A DNA stretch of 64,000 bases from the NCBI GenBank assembly GCA_965237485.1, contig CBDEFQ010000004.1:434001-498000 (forward strand), read 5' to 3'. Under the pieces are notes generated by a model that was not told the origin of the DNA, made no database searches, and worked only from the letters and a program-made list of their open reading frames with translations. Below are positions 44,734 through 54,856 of the stretch, one piece after another (position 1 is the first letter of the stretch; the number at the start of each line of letters is the position of its first letter). Origin of the DNA: JAAELZ01 sp965237485. Its GTDB lineage: Bacteria; Pseudomonadota; Gammaproteobacteria; Arenicellales; Poriferihabitantaceae. The translations under genes and the position numbers were made by a program.

Positions 44734-45285
44734 ATGAAAAACCAATCTATATTTAAACTCGCCCTAGTTATGCTGTTTAGTGTGTTCCTAACCGCATGCG
44801 CTGGTAAAAAAGTGCAGGAAAGTGTGCAGGTGGGAGAAGTAGGTAATGATTCTGGTTCATCTATGGAGGAAACTATAGTTGGTAGTGTAGTGGATGGTGA
44901 TGTGATGGGTATCGGAATTGATGGCGGACCAATTGGGGTTGACGAGAATGACCCGCTAGGTAAGCGAACTATCTATTTTGATTACAATTCCAGTAGCCTG
45001 ACTTTTGAAGGCGATCAAGTCGCGCAAGCGCATGGCCAGTTCTTGGCTGATCACCCAGAGATATTTGTAACCTTAGAAGGCCATGCTGACGAGCGTGGCA
45101 CGGGTGAGTACAACTTAGCCTTAGCCGAAGATCGCGCGAAAATAGTGTCGCAAATCTTCGTGGCCTATGGCGTCAACGGTGGCAGAATCCAATTGGTGTC
45201 TTATGGTGAAGAGCGTCCAGTTGCTTTGGGGCACGACGAAAGTGCTTATAGTTTAAACCGCCGCGTTGAGATTATTTACCAGTAG
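44734..45285 (+). CDS. pal: Peptidoglycan-associated lipoprotein Pal
   Basis: A 183-residue outer-membrane lipoprotein: signal peptide with lipobox LTAC near residue 22 and a C-terminal OmpA-like domain (IYFDYNSSSL, LEGHADERGTGEYNLALAEDRA, YGEERPV) that binds peptidoglycan. An AGAGGA-type ribosome site precedes the ATG. The usual downstream partner cpoB is now separated from it by an IS4-family element. Confidence 0.95.
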   Translation: MKNQSIFKLALVMLFSVFLTACAGKKVQESVQVGEVGNDSGSSMEETIVGSVVDGDVMGIGIDGGPIGVDENDPLGKRTIYFDYNSSSLTFEGDQVAQAHGQFLADHPEIFVTLEGHADERGTGEYNLALAEDRAKIVSQIFVAYGVNGGRIQLVSYGEERPVALGHDESAYSLNRRVEIIYQ

Positions 45286-45340
45286 ATACAGTTTTGCCTT
45301 TGGTGCTATTAGAGCAATAGTGCCACCTTCTATTTTATTT

Positions 45341-46611
45341 TACTGCTGTCCCGTTAACACTAAAGAAACAGGCCTGATTTTCTCTCAATTTGATAAAATA
45401 CGTTTAGCGATAAACCGTTGAATCAAATAGGAAAATCAGACCATGTCACATTGTAATACCGTTCTAAATCAAATACTCAAAATTGTTCCGAGACATGAAT
45501 TCGAGGCACTCGCAATTCAACATCATTCGGGGCGTTCATTCCGCAGAGCGTCTCGTTGGTCACAGTTCGTGAGCCTGACTATAGCTCAATTGACTGGCCG
45601 TCATAGCTTGCGTGATATTGTTGATAATGTCAGTGCTCAATCACACCGCTTGTATCATCCTGGTAGTGCAGTGTTAACGCGGTCCAATCTTTCACGCATC
45701 AATGAGAACAAGCCTTCGAGCCTTTATGAAGCGCTATTCTCTCAATTACTCAAGTGCTGTCAGAGCAAAACGCCAGGGCATAACTTTCGTTTCAAGAATC
45801 CCCTGTATTCGCTGGACTCATCTACCATTGATCTGTTATCGGTTTTCCCATGGGCAGACTTTCGATCAACTAAAGGGGCAATCAAACTGCATGTAGGCCT
45901 GAATCATGATGGTTACTTACCTGAGTTTGTTAATATCACCGAGGGTAAATGTGCTGATGTTACTGCAGGCAGGAAAGTAGCTTTCCCGAAAGGCAGCATT
46001 GTAGTTATTGACCGTGGATACAACGACTATGCTTGGTATAAGCAATTGAATGACAAGGGAATATACTTTGTCACACGATTAAAGAAGAATGCTGCATACC
46101 GCGTTATCAAGCGACATAGTGTACGCAAGGGAACGGGACTTAGCAGTGATCAAACGATTGAATTCACGGGGGTCAAAGCAGCAAAGGAGTGTTCGATTCG
46201 ATTACGCCGTATTGGTTATCGCGATGCCACTACAGGCAAGCATTATGTGTTTTTAACCAACCACTTTAAGCTCAGTGCTCAAACTATCGCCGATATTTAT
46301 AAAGCCAGATGGCAGGTGGAATTATTCTTCAAGTGGATCAAGCAGAACTTAAAGGTGAAGTCATTTATCGGCACCAGCAAGAACGCAGTATTGACCCAAA
46401 TATGGATTGCGTTATGTATTTACCTAATACTGATGTTCATCAAATTGCAGTCGAAGGCGGGCAAAACGATGCAACAAATATTGAGGGTATTGCAGCTTAA
46501 TTTGTTTGAAAAACGTGATTTAATGGCACTGTTGCGAGGGGACCCGATGCATCACCCAAACCTTAACCCTAATCAATTTTCGTTGCTGTGAAAGTTAACG
46601 GGACAGCAGTG
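45341..46611 (+). mobile_element. IS4-family insertion sequence, copy 1
   Basis: About 1,271 bp with inverted ends ACTGCTGTCCCGTTAAC (45342-45358) and its complement (46594-46610). The 9-bp target duplication ATTTTATTT stands at 45332-45340 and 46612-46620. The first base at the left end is T where copies 2 and 3 have C. Copy 1 is inserted between pal and cpoB. Confidence 0.93.
45443..46591 (+). CDS. IS4-family transposase, copy 1 (ISPepr1-like)
   Basis: A 382-residue DDE transposase: an N-terminal DUF4372-type region, Asp in YSLDSSTIDL near residue 131, Asp in VVIDRGYNDY near 190 and the YREK block YKARWQVELFFKWIK near 282. It lacks one codon (a cysteine after STIDL) present in the other two copies, directly beside the first catalytic Asp. 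Activity may therefore differ. Confidence 0.9.
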   Translation: MSHCNTVLNQILKIVPRHEFEALAIQHHSGRSFRRASRWSQFVSLTIAQLTGRHSLRDIVDNVSAQSHRLYHPGSAVLTRSNLSRINENKPSSLYEALFSQLLKCCQSKTPGHNFRFKNPLYSLDSSTIDLLSVFPWADFRSTKGAIKLHVGLNHDGYLPEFVNITEGKCADVTAGRKVAFPKGSIVVIDRGYNDYAWYKQLNDKGIYFVTRLKKNAAYRVIKRHSVRKGTGLSSDQTIEFTGVKAAKECSIRLRRIGYRDATTGKHYVFLTNHFKLSAQTIADIYKARWQVELFFKWIKQNLKVKSFIGTSKNAVLTQIWIALCIYLILMFIKLQSKAGKTMQQILRVLQLNLFEKRDLMALLRGDPMHHPNLNPNQFSLL

Positions 46612-46633
46612 ATTTTATTTAGTTTAATTAACA

Positions 46634-47518
46634 ATGGTTAATGTCGATAAGAAAATCGCCTGTGCGATTGTACTTACCCTAAGCGCAACGTTATCTGCCT
46701 GCGGCGGCCTGCAACGCGGTTCTGCCCCAGTCGAGGTAGCAGAGGTGATCGAGCCAGTTGCTGTGGCACCGGCACTTAAGCCAGAAACAGTGCGTTTGTT
46801 GAGTGAGATCAGCGCACTGCAACAAGAAATTCGTCAGCTGCGCAATATGATTGAAGAGCAGCAGTTTGATGTTGAGAATATTAAGCAGCGCCAACAAGAT
46901 TTATATCAAGGTTTAGACCAACGCTTGCGCGTTGCCGAAACTCAACAACACTCAACCCCAAGTTTTGATACTGAGCCAAACCTAGAACTGGCGGATGCGG
47001 GTGCTGAGAGTACGTTCTCTACGCAACCAACCGAAGAGCCACTGGATACCGTTTCTCAAGTCACCGTTGGGGCCACTACCGTCGTGACACAGTCAGGAGA
47101 CGAGCAAGCTACCGCAGTTATCTCAACAGCTGATCAACAACAATTATACGATCAAGGCTTTGAGCACCTAAAGCAATCCAATTACAATGATGCCATTTTG
47201 GTGTTTAAGCAACTCATTAGCCAGCACCCGAATGGCGGTTTGGCTGATGATGCAAGTTACTGGGTGGGAGAGGCCAACTACGTAAACCGCCAATACGCCA
47301 AAGCGATTCGCGCTTTTCGTTCGGTGGTGACGCAATACCATAGTAGCGACAGAGTGCCTGAAGCATTACTTAAAGTAGGGTACGTGCAATATGATATTGG
47401 TGATTATGAAAATGCTAAAATCACCTTTGAGGATGTGGTGCGCCGTTACCCGGATCATCCGGTTGCAAATTCAGCAGAATCGCGCATACTCCGAATTCAG
47501 CGCGGGCTGACAAACTAA
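46634..47518 (+). CDS. cpoB: Cell division coordinator CpoB (YbgF)
   Basis: A 294-residue envelope protein: exported N-terminus, a Gln-rich coiled coil (about 52-100), a low-complexity linker, and a C-terminal TPR domain (from DQGFEHLKQSNYNDAILVFKQL). CpoB links Tol-Pal to septal wall synthesis. The N-terminus carries a lipobox-like LSAC near residue 23, suggesting a lipoprotein form, unlike Escherichia coli CpoB. With the IS ending 22 bases upstream, its own leader has largely been replaced. Confidence 0.9.
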   Translation: MVNVDKKIACAIVLTLSATLSACGGLQRGSAPVEVAEVIEPVAVAPALKPETVRLLSEISALQQEIRQLRNMIEEQQFDVENIKQRQQDLYQGLDQRLRVAETQQHSTPSFDTEPNLELADAGAESTFSTQPTEEPLDTVSQVTVGATTVVTQSGDEQATAVISTADQQQLYDQGFEHLKQSNYNDAILVFKQLISQHPNGGLADDASYWVGEANYVNRQYAKAIRAFRSVVTQYHSSDRVPEALLKVGYVQYDIGDYENAKITFEDVVRRYPDHPVANSAESRILRIQRGLTN

Positions 47519-47539
47519 TTTAATATCAAGAGAGAATAA

Positions 47540-48073
47540 ATGGGACTAATCGACACAATATTGGCAGAAGGCGGCGGTGCACTTGTTGGCCAGATCGCAA
47601 AGAACTTCGGCATCAACGAAAAAATGGCTGAGACGGCGATAAAAGGTTTGGCCCCCGCACTAACTAGAGGTCTACAACGAAACACGAAATCAGAAGAGGG
47701 TATGGGGTCTTTGTTAGACGCTCTAGGCTCAGGAAACCACGAACGCACGCTCAATGATTTCGGCAAACTTAATTTAGATGACACCATCAAAGAGGGTAAT
47801 GACGTGCTGGGCCATATATTGGGCAGTAAAGACGTCAGCCGTAATGTGGCGGGAGCGGTTGCGAAAGAGTCAGGCGTGAGCAGTGCTATTCTCAAGAAGA
47901 TGCTACCCGTGGTCGCTATGGTGGTGATGGGCATGCTGAAGAATAAGAGCGGGTCGGCATTAAGTGCTGGCTCCGGCAGCTCTAAAGGTGGCTTTATACG
48001 CGGGTTAATTGATACCGATAACGATGGTTCGATCCTTGACGATATACTGAGCTTAGCAGTTAAGTTCTTCTAA
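47540..48073 (+). CDS. DUF937 domain protein (YidB-like)
   Basis: A 177-residue protein with a helical DUF937 domain (GLIDTILAEGGGALVGQIAKNFG...) and a Gly/Ser-rich C-terminal section. No signal peptide is visible. The family function is unknown. It follows cpoB by 21 bases and ends at a clear terminator. Confidence 0.8.
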   Translation: MGLIDTILAEGGGALVGQIAKNFGINEKMAETAIKGLAPALTRGLQRNTKSEEGMGSLLDALGSGNHERTLNDFGKLNLDDTIKEGNDVLGHILGSKDVSRNVAGAVAKESGVSSAILKKMLPVVAMVVMGMLKNKSGSALSAGSGSSKGGFIRGLIDTDNDGSILDDILSLAVKFF

Positions 48074-48093
48074 CTTAGTTTTGAACCTGTTTT

Positions 48094-48118
48094 AAAAGCC
48101 AGCTTCGGCTGGCTTTTT
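48094..48118 (+). terminator. Rho-independent terminator after the DUF937 gene
   Basis: AAAGCCAGC-TTCG-GCTGGCTTT followed by T residues: a 9-10 bp stem with a stable TTCG tetraloop. It closes the cpoB-DUF937 transcript. Confidence 0.9.
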
Positions 48119-48129
48119 GGGTTTAACTC

Positions 48130-48680
48130 GCTTAGCGAAAATCTCGGGGGCTTGCCCCCGAGCTGAATAGCTTAAAATGGGATTTATCCCATTTTTGGCT
48201 ATTTTGCTTATGGAGCTTCAAAGAAATACGCATCATGTTTATAGGCTTATGTATCATTTTGTGTGGATACCGAAGTATCGACATAAAATATTTGTTGAAC
48301 CCTATCGAAGCAGCTTAAAGGCGATTATTGAAAAGATAGGTTACGATAATATAGAAGTAGCGGAATTAGAAATCCCAATCGATCATCTGCATATGATTGT
48401 TCGAGGTGAACCGAAGTTATCGCCTAGCAAAGTTATGCAAATCGTAAATAGTATATCGGCTCGAGAGTTTTTTAGGCTTTATCCAGAGATAAAAAAGCGA
48501 TACTTTTGGGGAGGCAAGCTGTGGACCCAGAGTTATTTTGTCGAAACGATAGGAAATGCAAATGAAGAAACGATACGGGCTTATGTACAGAATCAACTTT
48601 TAGAGCTAGATGAACATGAATCTAAGAGTCGTCAGTTGGGATTACTCTAAAACTCGGTAGCTTGCTGCCGAGTTCTTTAT
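48130..48680 (+). mobile_element. IS200/IS605-type element
   Basis: The transposase gene is bracketed by subterminal hairpins: CTCGGGGG-CTTG-CCCCCGAG at 48143-48162 and ACTCGGTAGC-TT-GCTGCCGAGT at about 48652-48673. These substitute for inverted repeats in this single-strand-transposing family. Exact ends are not resolved. Confidence 0.75.
48210..48650 (+). CDS. tnpA: Y1-type (HUH) transposase TnpA
   Basis: A 146-residue TnpA with RLMYHFVWIPKYRH near residue 13, the HUH motif in PIDHLHMIV near 65 and the nucleophile Tyr in WTQSYFVETIG near 112. I choose ATG 48210; the frame is open to 48177 but the family starts near LQRNTHHVY. It appears complete and active-looking. Confidence 0.88.
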   Translation: MELQRNTHHVYRLMYHFVWIPKYRHKIFVEPYRSSLKAIIEKIGYDNIEVAELEIPIDHLHMIVRGEPKLSPSKVMQIVNSISAREFFRLYPEIKKRYFWGGKLWTQSYFVETIGNANEETIRAYVQNQLLELDEHESKSRQLGLL

Positions 48681-48731
48681 AGACACTGCATTTGAATAGA
48701 AAAAGTTCGTGCAATAAACTCTAAAAAATAT

Positions 48732-50005
48732 CACTGCTGTCCCGTTAACACTAAAGAAACAGGCCTGATTTTCTCTCAATTTGATAAAATACGTTTAGCG
48801 ATAACCCGTTGAATCAAATAGGAAAATCAGACCATGTCACATTGTAATACCGTTCTAAATCAAATACTCAAAATTGTTCCGAGACATGAATTCGAGGCAC
48901 TCGCAATTCAACATCATTCGGGGCGTTCATTCCGCAGAGCGTCTCGTTGGTCACAGTTCGTGAGCCTGACTATAGCTCAATTGACTGGCCGTCATAGCTT
49001 GCGTGATATTGTTGATAATGTCAGCGCTCAATCACACCGCTTGTATCATCTTGGTAGTGCCGTGTTAACGCGGTCCAATCTTTCACGCATCAATGAGAAC
49101 AAGCCTTCGAGCCTTTATAAAGTGCTATTCTCTCAATTACTCAAGCGCTGTCAGAGCAAAACGCCAGGGCATAACTTTCGTTTCAAGAATCCCCTGTATT
49201 CGCTGGACTCATCTACCATTGATCTGTGCTTATCGGTTTTCCCATGGGCAGACTTTCGATCAACTAAAGGGGCAATCAAACTGCATGTAGGCCTGAATCA
49301 TGATGGTTACTTACCTGAGTTTGTTAATATCACCGAGGGTAAATGTGCTGATGTTACTGCAGGCAGGAAAGTAGCTTTCCCGAAAGGCAGCATTGTAGTT
49401 ATTGACCGTGGATACAACGACTATGCCTGGTATAAGCAATTGAATGACAAGGGAATATACTTTGTCACACGATTAAAGAAGAATGCTGCATACCGCGTTA
49501 TCAAGCGACATAGTGTACGCAAGGGAACGGGACTTAGCAGTGATCAAACGATTGAATTCACGGGGGTCAAAGCAGCAAAGGAGTGTTCGATTCGATTACG
49601 CCGTATTGGTTATCGCGATGCCACTACAGGCAAGCATTATGTGTTTTTAACCAACCCCTTTAAGCTCAGTGCTCAAACTATCGCCGATATTTATAAAGCC
49701 AGATGGCAGGTGGAATTATTCTTCAAGTGGATCAAGCAGAACTTAAAGGTGAAGTCATTTATCGGCACCAGCAAGAACGCAGTATTGACCCAAATATGGA
49801 TTGCGTTATGTATTTACCTAATACTGATGTTCATCAAATTGCAGTCGAAGGCGGGCAAAACGATGCAACAAATATTGAGGGTATTGCAGCTTAATTTGTT
49901 TGAAAAACGTGATTTAATGGCACTGTTGCGAGGGGACCCGATGCATCACCCAAACCTTAACCCTAATCAATTTTCGTTGCTGTGAAAGTTAACGGGACAG
50001 CAGTG
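48732..50005 (+). mobile_element. IS4-family insertion sequence, copy 2
   Basis: 1,274 bp, ends CACTGCTGTCCCGTTAAC and complement, flanked by the 9-bp duplication AAAAAATAT at 48723-48731 and 50006-50014. It is inserted only 33 bases upstream of the -35 box of the rRNA promoter. Confidence 0.94.
48834..49985 (+). CDS. IS4-family transposase, copy 2 (full length)
   Basis: 383 residues with all DDE and YREK positions present and the cysteine codon missing from copy 1. It differs from copies 1 and 3 by a handful of substitutions. This appears to be the reference intact copy in the window. Confidence 0.93.
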   Translation: MSHCNTVLNQILKIVPRHEFEALAIQHHSGRSFRRASRWSQFVSLTIAQLTGRHSLRDIVDNVSAQSHRLYHLGSAVLTRSNLSRINENKPSSLYKVLFSQLLKRCQSKTPGHNFRFKNPLYSLDSSTIDLCLSVFPWADFRSTKGAIKLHVGLNHDGYLPEFVNITEGKCADVTAGRKVAFPKGSIVVIDRGYNDYAWYKQLNDKGIYFVTRLKKNAAYRVIKRHSVRKGTGLSSDQTIEFTGVKAAKECSIRLRRIGYRDATTGKHYVFLTNPFKLSAQTIADIYKARWQVELFFKWIKQNLKVKSFIGTSKNAVLTQIWIALCIYLILMFIKLQSKAGKTMQQILRVLQLNLFEKRDLMALLRGDPMHHPNLNPNQFSLL

Positions 50006-50038
50006 AAAAAATATAGTAAAAATAGTTCAAATAAGCGC

Positions 50039-50066
50039 TTGCACTCTATTGTTATCTGCATATAAT
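50039..50066 (+). promoter_or_regulatory. rRNA operon promoter
   Basis: TTGCAC (50039-50044), a 16-base spacer and TATAAT (50061-50066) are followed by a GC-rich GCGCGC discriminator, as in stringently controlled rRNA promoters. An A/T-rich stretch directly upstream (50006-50035) resembles an UP element and includes the IS target duplication. The leader between the promoter and 16S (about 50075-50352) shows no gene. Confidence 0.8.
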
Positions 50067-50352
50067 GCGCGCTCTCTTTGGGGCGTTGGCTTAGGCCAAA
50101 ATCACTTAGAAAATAGTTTCAAAATGGGTGTTGACTTCAATGCCTGAGCGAGTAGAATACGCGCTCCTGATTGACCTGAGCAACTTGATTGCACGGGATA
50201 AATCAAAGGTTCTTTTACAATTAAATCCAAGCAAATTTTGCGAGTGCTCCGATCAGAAATTCGAGGAGTCAAATTCCAGTTAGTCAGCTGAATAAACTTA
50301 TGTAAGTGGTTCATTCTTCTGCAAAAACCGTTTTCTTCGGAAAACAAAACTT

Positions 50353-51897
<1,545 letters not shown>

Positions 51898-52112
51898 AAA
51901 GATAGTGACTCCTTCCTGATTGGAGTGTTCGCAAAATTCGCTTGGAAGAATTTAGTATTTGGACCAAAAACGTGAAGTCTGTTGTTTAGTTTGAAACAGT
52001 TCGAAAGTTATTGGGTCTGTAGCGGGGTGCGATAGTACAGGGTTTGAGCGCTACGATGCAAAGCATCGTTAAACTTAACCTGATCGCAACTGCTAAAGGC
52101 TTGGTGAACATT

Positions 52113-52189
<77 letters not shown>

Positions 52190-52319
52190 TTTTTGCTCAG
52201 CTCTGCGTTACTAAACTACTTATGTGCTAATCTCGCACAGCGCGCAGTTTAGTGCCTTGATCTGAACAAAAATAGCTCAGCTGTTAATTGCTCATTTGTT
52301 AACTTATTTTGGGTAATTA

Positions 52320-52445
52320 ACTGATTTAACGCAGAATGTTTTGCCTTAGGCAAGGCGCGCGCCGAACGAGTGAAGGAACATACTTATGTATGTGACTGAT
52401 CGAGTGAGAAGCAGCAACGCCGCATAAGGGGAAACAGGCTAGTTA
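52320..52445. repeat. Dyad-rich repeat-like segment in the rRNA spacer
   Basis: The segment includes a near-palindrome ACATACTTATGTATGT at about 52378-52393, flanked by GAGTGAAGGA and GATCGAGTGAG, and a GCGCGC run. It resembles the intergenic palindromic repeats scattered through marine Gammaproteobacteria (recollection, unverified). No gene is visible. Confidence 0.35.
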
Positions 52446-52448
52446 AAT

Positions 52449-52524
52449 GGGGCCATAGCTCAGCTGGGAGAGTGCCTGCCTTGCACGCAGGAGGTCGGCG
52501 GTTCGATCCCGCCTGGCTCCACCA
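52449..52524 (+). tRNA. alaT: tRNA-Ala (TGC)
   Basis: A 76-base cloverleaf: GGGGCCA / TGGCTCC acceptor stem, anticodon loop TTGCACG with anticodon TGC, TTCGATC T-loop, encoded CCA. It is the second spacer tRNA of the operon. Confidence 0.98.
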
Positions 52525-52965
52525 TTACTAAATTCGATGTAGTTGTAAACCTCAACGCTTATGTCATAAGACAAAAGTATTGAGGTTTACAACTAGAGAA
52601 GCCTCGTTAAGCTGACTTGTCAGTGAGACTTCTGGATCTTTTACAATTAGGGTAGTCAAAGGCACACGCATAGTGTGAGATAGACATGATAGATAGAGCG
52701 CGTACGTTTCTTCGGAAACATACAAGCAAAAATCGATATCGGTGTTTTTCTTCAGTATGCGGGTACCGTAGATACTACTGCATCGCGCAAGTTAAGTTAT
52801 TCGTAACGAGATAAGCGTTGTAGTATTTACAAAACACGAGTTTCTGTTTGTGAGTAGTCTTCGGATTATGAGCGAATTGAAATAAGTACTTTATATTTTT
52901 GAGTTCAAAAACATTTAACTTTGAAGAAAACTACATCTGTATAAGTAGTCTATTTGGGGTTATAT
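52525..52965 (+). other. tRNA-Ala to 23S spacer with processing-stem arm
   Basis: No gene is seen. A local hairpin GTTGTAAACCTCAA / TTGAGGTTTACAAC lies at about 52543-52594. GTTTACAACTAGAGAA at 52585-52600 is the exact complement of 56657-56672 beyond the 23S 3' end, and GGTAGTCAAAGG at about 52652 matches a second downstream stretch. Together these should form the long RNase III stem that releases pre-23S rRNA. Confidence 0.65.
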
Positions 52966-53490
52966 GATCAAGTTATTAAGTGCATACGGTGGATGCCTTG
53001 GCAGTAAGAGGCGATGAAAGACGTTGTAACATGCGATAAGTCTCGGGAAGCTTGTAAACTAGCTTTGATCCGGGAATTTCTGAATGGGGAAACCCACCTT
53101 TTTTAGGTACCTTCAACTGAATACATAGGTTGAAGGAGCGAACCTGGGGAACTGAAACATCTAAGTACCCAGAGGAAAAGATATCAATAGATATTCCCTT
53201 AGTAGCGGCGAGCGAACGGGGATTAGCCCAAAAGTTAATTATGTTCTAGTGGAACTTCCTGGAAAGGAAGACCATAGTAGGTGATAGTCCTGTACGCGAA
53301 AGGGCATTTTTAATGAATCAGAGTAGGGCGGGGCACGAGAAACCCTGTCTGAACATGGGGGGACCATCCTCCAAGGCTAAATACTACTTACTGACCGATA
53401 GTGAACCAGTACCGTGAGGGAAAGGCGAAAAGAACCCCTGTTAGGGGAGTGAAATAGAACCTGAAACCGTATGCATACAAGCAGTGGGAG

Positions 53491-53791
53491 CCCGACCACT
53501 CAATCACTTTGGAGTTTTATATGTATTACTTATACGTTTTACAAAACATCGATGATGAACATGATTATTACACTGGATATACCAGTGATCTCAAGAAGAG
53601 GCTAGCGCAGCACAACAGTGGCGCGCAGGTTTCTACTCGAGGTAGATCATGGAAAATTGTTTATTATGAAGCTTATCAAAGTCAAAGAGTGGCTCAACAG
53701 CGTGAGTATAAGATCAAACGTAATGGTCGAATGCGTACCTTGTTGATGGACCGCATCAAGTCACAGTTTACAGAGTGATTGAGTGGTCGGG
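53491..53791 (+). other. 23S rRNA intervening sequence 1 (helix 25), encodes a GIY-YIG protein
   Basis: The normal short hairpin between GCAGTGGGAG and GTGACTGCGTACC is replaced by about 300 bases. They are bounded by a perfect 17-bp inverted repeat: CCCGACCACTCAATCAC at 53491-53507 and GTGATTGAGTGGTCGGG at 53775-53791. The long stem is what RNase III would cut to remove the insert. Helix 25 is a known IVS site in other bacteria; a nuclease gene as the cargo is unusual. Confidence 0.85.
53521..53778 (+). CDS. GIY-YIG nuclease-like protein encoded inside the 23S rRNA gene
   Basis: An 85-residue single-domain GIY-YIG protein: YYLYVLQN replaces the GIY strand, YYTGYTSDLKKRLAQHNSG provides the YIG motif and conserved Arg, and QQREYKIKRNGR supplies the conserved Glu and Asn/Gly. 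The composition resembles the YhbQ/UPF0213 group. GGAG lies six bases before the ATG, so translation from the insert RNA is plausible. The frame fills the loop between the two stem arms and its stop sits in the right arm. It could be a homing-type endonuclease for 23S genes; that is inference. Confidence 0.82.
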   Translation: MYYLYVLQNIDDEHDYYTGYTSDLKKRLAQHNSGAQVSTRGRSWKIVYYEAYQSQRVAQQREYKIKRNGRMRTLLMDRIKSQFTE

Positions 53792-54280
53792 TGACTGCGT
53801 ACCTTTTGTATAATGGGTCAGCGACTTAATTTTAGTAGCAAGGTTAACCGTTTAGGGGAGCCGTAGGGAAACCGAGTCTTAATAGGGCGTTTAGTTGCTA
53901 GGATTAGACCCGAAACCGGACGATCTAGCCATGGCCAGGTTGAAGGTGTAGTAACATACACTGGAGGACCGAACCAACTTATGTTGAAAAATGAGTGGAT
54001 GAGCTGTGGCTAGGAGTGAAAGGCTAAACAAGTCCGGAGATAGCTGGTTCTCCTCGAAATCTATTTAGGTAGAGCCTCATGTATAACTCTCGGGGGTAGA
54101 GCACTGTTTTGGCTAGGGGGCCATCCCGGCTTACCAAACCAATGCAAACTCCGAATACCGAGAAGTTCAATCATGGGAGACACACGGCGGGTGATAAGGT
54201 CCGTCGTGGAAAGGGTAACAGCCCAGACCGTCAGCTAAGGTCCCCAAATACAGCTCAGTGGAAAACGATGTGCGAAGGCC

Positions 54281-54345
<65 letters not shown>

Positions 54346-54400
54346 GAGTCGGCGCGCGCGGAAGATTTACCGGGGCTCAAGCTGTATACCGAAGCTACGG

Positions 54401-54856
54401 GTTCAGAGGTCAGACTCCAGAAGACAGAAGACAGAAAAGCAAATATCTATGCCAAAAACGATAACAACCGTTGAAGATTTAGATGTGCTTAATAAAGCAT
54501 ATCAAGCTTCTTTAGCGTTGCATGAGTTAAGTCTCAAATGGCCGAAATACGAACAGTATGGAGGGTTAGCAGATCAAATACGTCGTTCAAGCAAAGGAAT
54601 ATGCGCTAATTTGGCCGAAGGATTTGGTAAACAAGCCAATTCTAAAGCTGAGTTTAGACGTTATATTAGTATAGCGCTTGGCTCAGCCGATGAAACACGC
54701 ATATGGTTGCGTTACACCAAAGACTTAGGATACTTAAGCGATGATAAGGCCCAGCTTTATCAAGCGAAGTACCAAGAAATTGCCAAAATGCTTACCGGTT
54801 TATATAAAAACTGGAGCTAAATCTGTTTTCAGTCCCCTGTAGTCTGTCCTCTGGAC
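54401..54856 (+). other. 23S rRNA intervening sequence 2 (helix 45), encodes an IVS protein
   Basis: Inserted where helix 45 normally closes (between ACCGAAGCTACGG and GGTAGAGGAGCG). Its ends form an imperfect stem of about 35 bp: GTTCAGAGGTCAGACT at 54401-54416 pairs with AGTCTGTCCTCTGGAC at 54841-54856. Helix 45 is the second classical IVS position (known from Salmonella). Confidence 0.85.
54449..54820 (+). CDS. 23S rRNA intervening-sequence protein (four-helix bundle)
   Basis: A 123-residue helical protein of the IVS/S23 family. It shows the family pattern of an early helix (LNKAYQASLALHELSLKW), then DQIRRSSKGICANLAEGFGK near residues 43-62 and FRRYISIALGSADETRIWL near 69-87. Homologues are commonly encoded within 23S intervening sequences and occasionally elsewhere; their role is unknown, though an RNA-related function is often suggested. 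The frame lies entirely in the loop of the insert. Confidence 0.88.
   Translation: MPKTITTVEDLDVLNKAYQASLALHELSLKWPKYEQYGGLADQIRRSSKGICANLAEGFGKQANSKAEFRRYISIALGSADETRIWLRYTKDLGYLSDDKAQLYQAKYQEIAKMLTGLYKNWS

Noticed and set aside
45341..50005. Composite transposon formed by IS4 copies 1 and 2 around cpoB, DUF937 and the IS200-like element
   Set aside because: Each copy has its own distinct 9-bp target duplication, so they inserted independently. The enclosed cpoB is a resident gene in its normal neighbourhood.
53491..53791. Group I or group II intron in 23S
   Set aside because: The insert is about 300 bases with a coding sequence filling it, has no visible catalytic intron core, and sits in a dispensable hairpin with a perfect long stem, as intervening sequences do.
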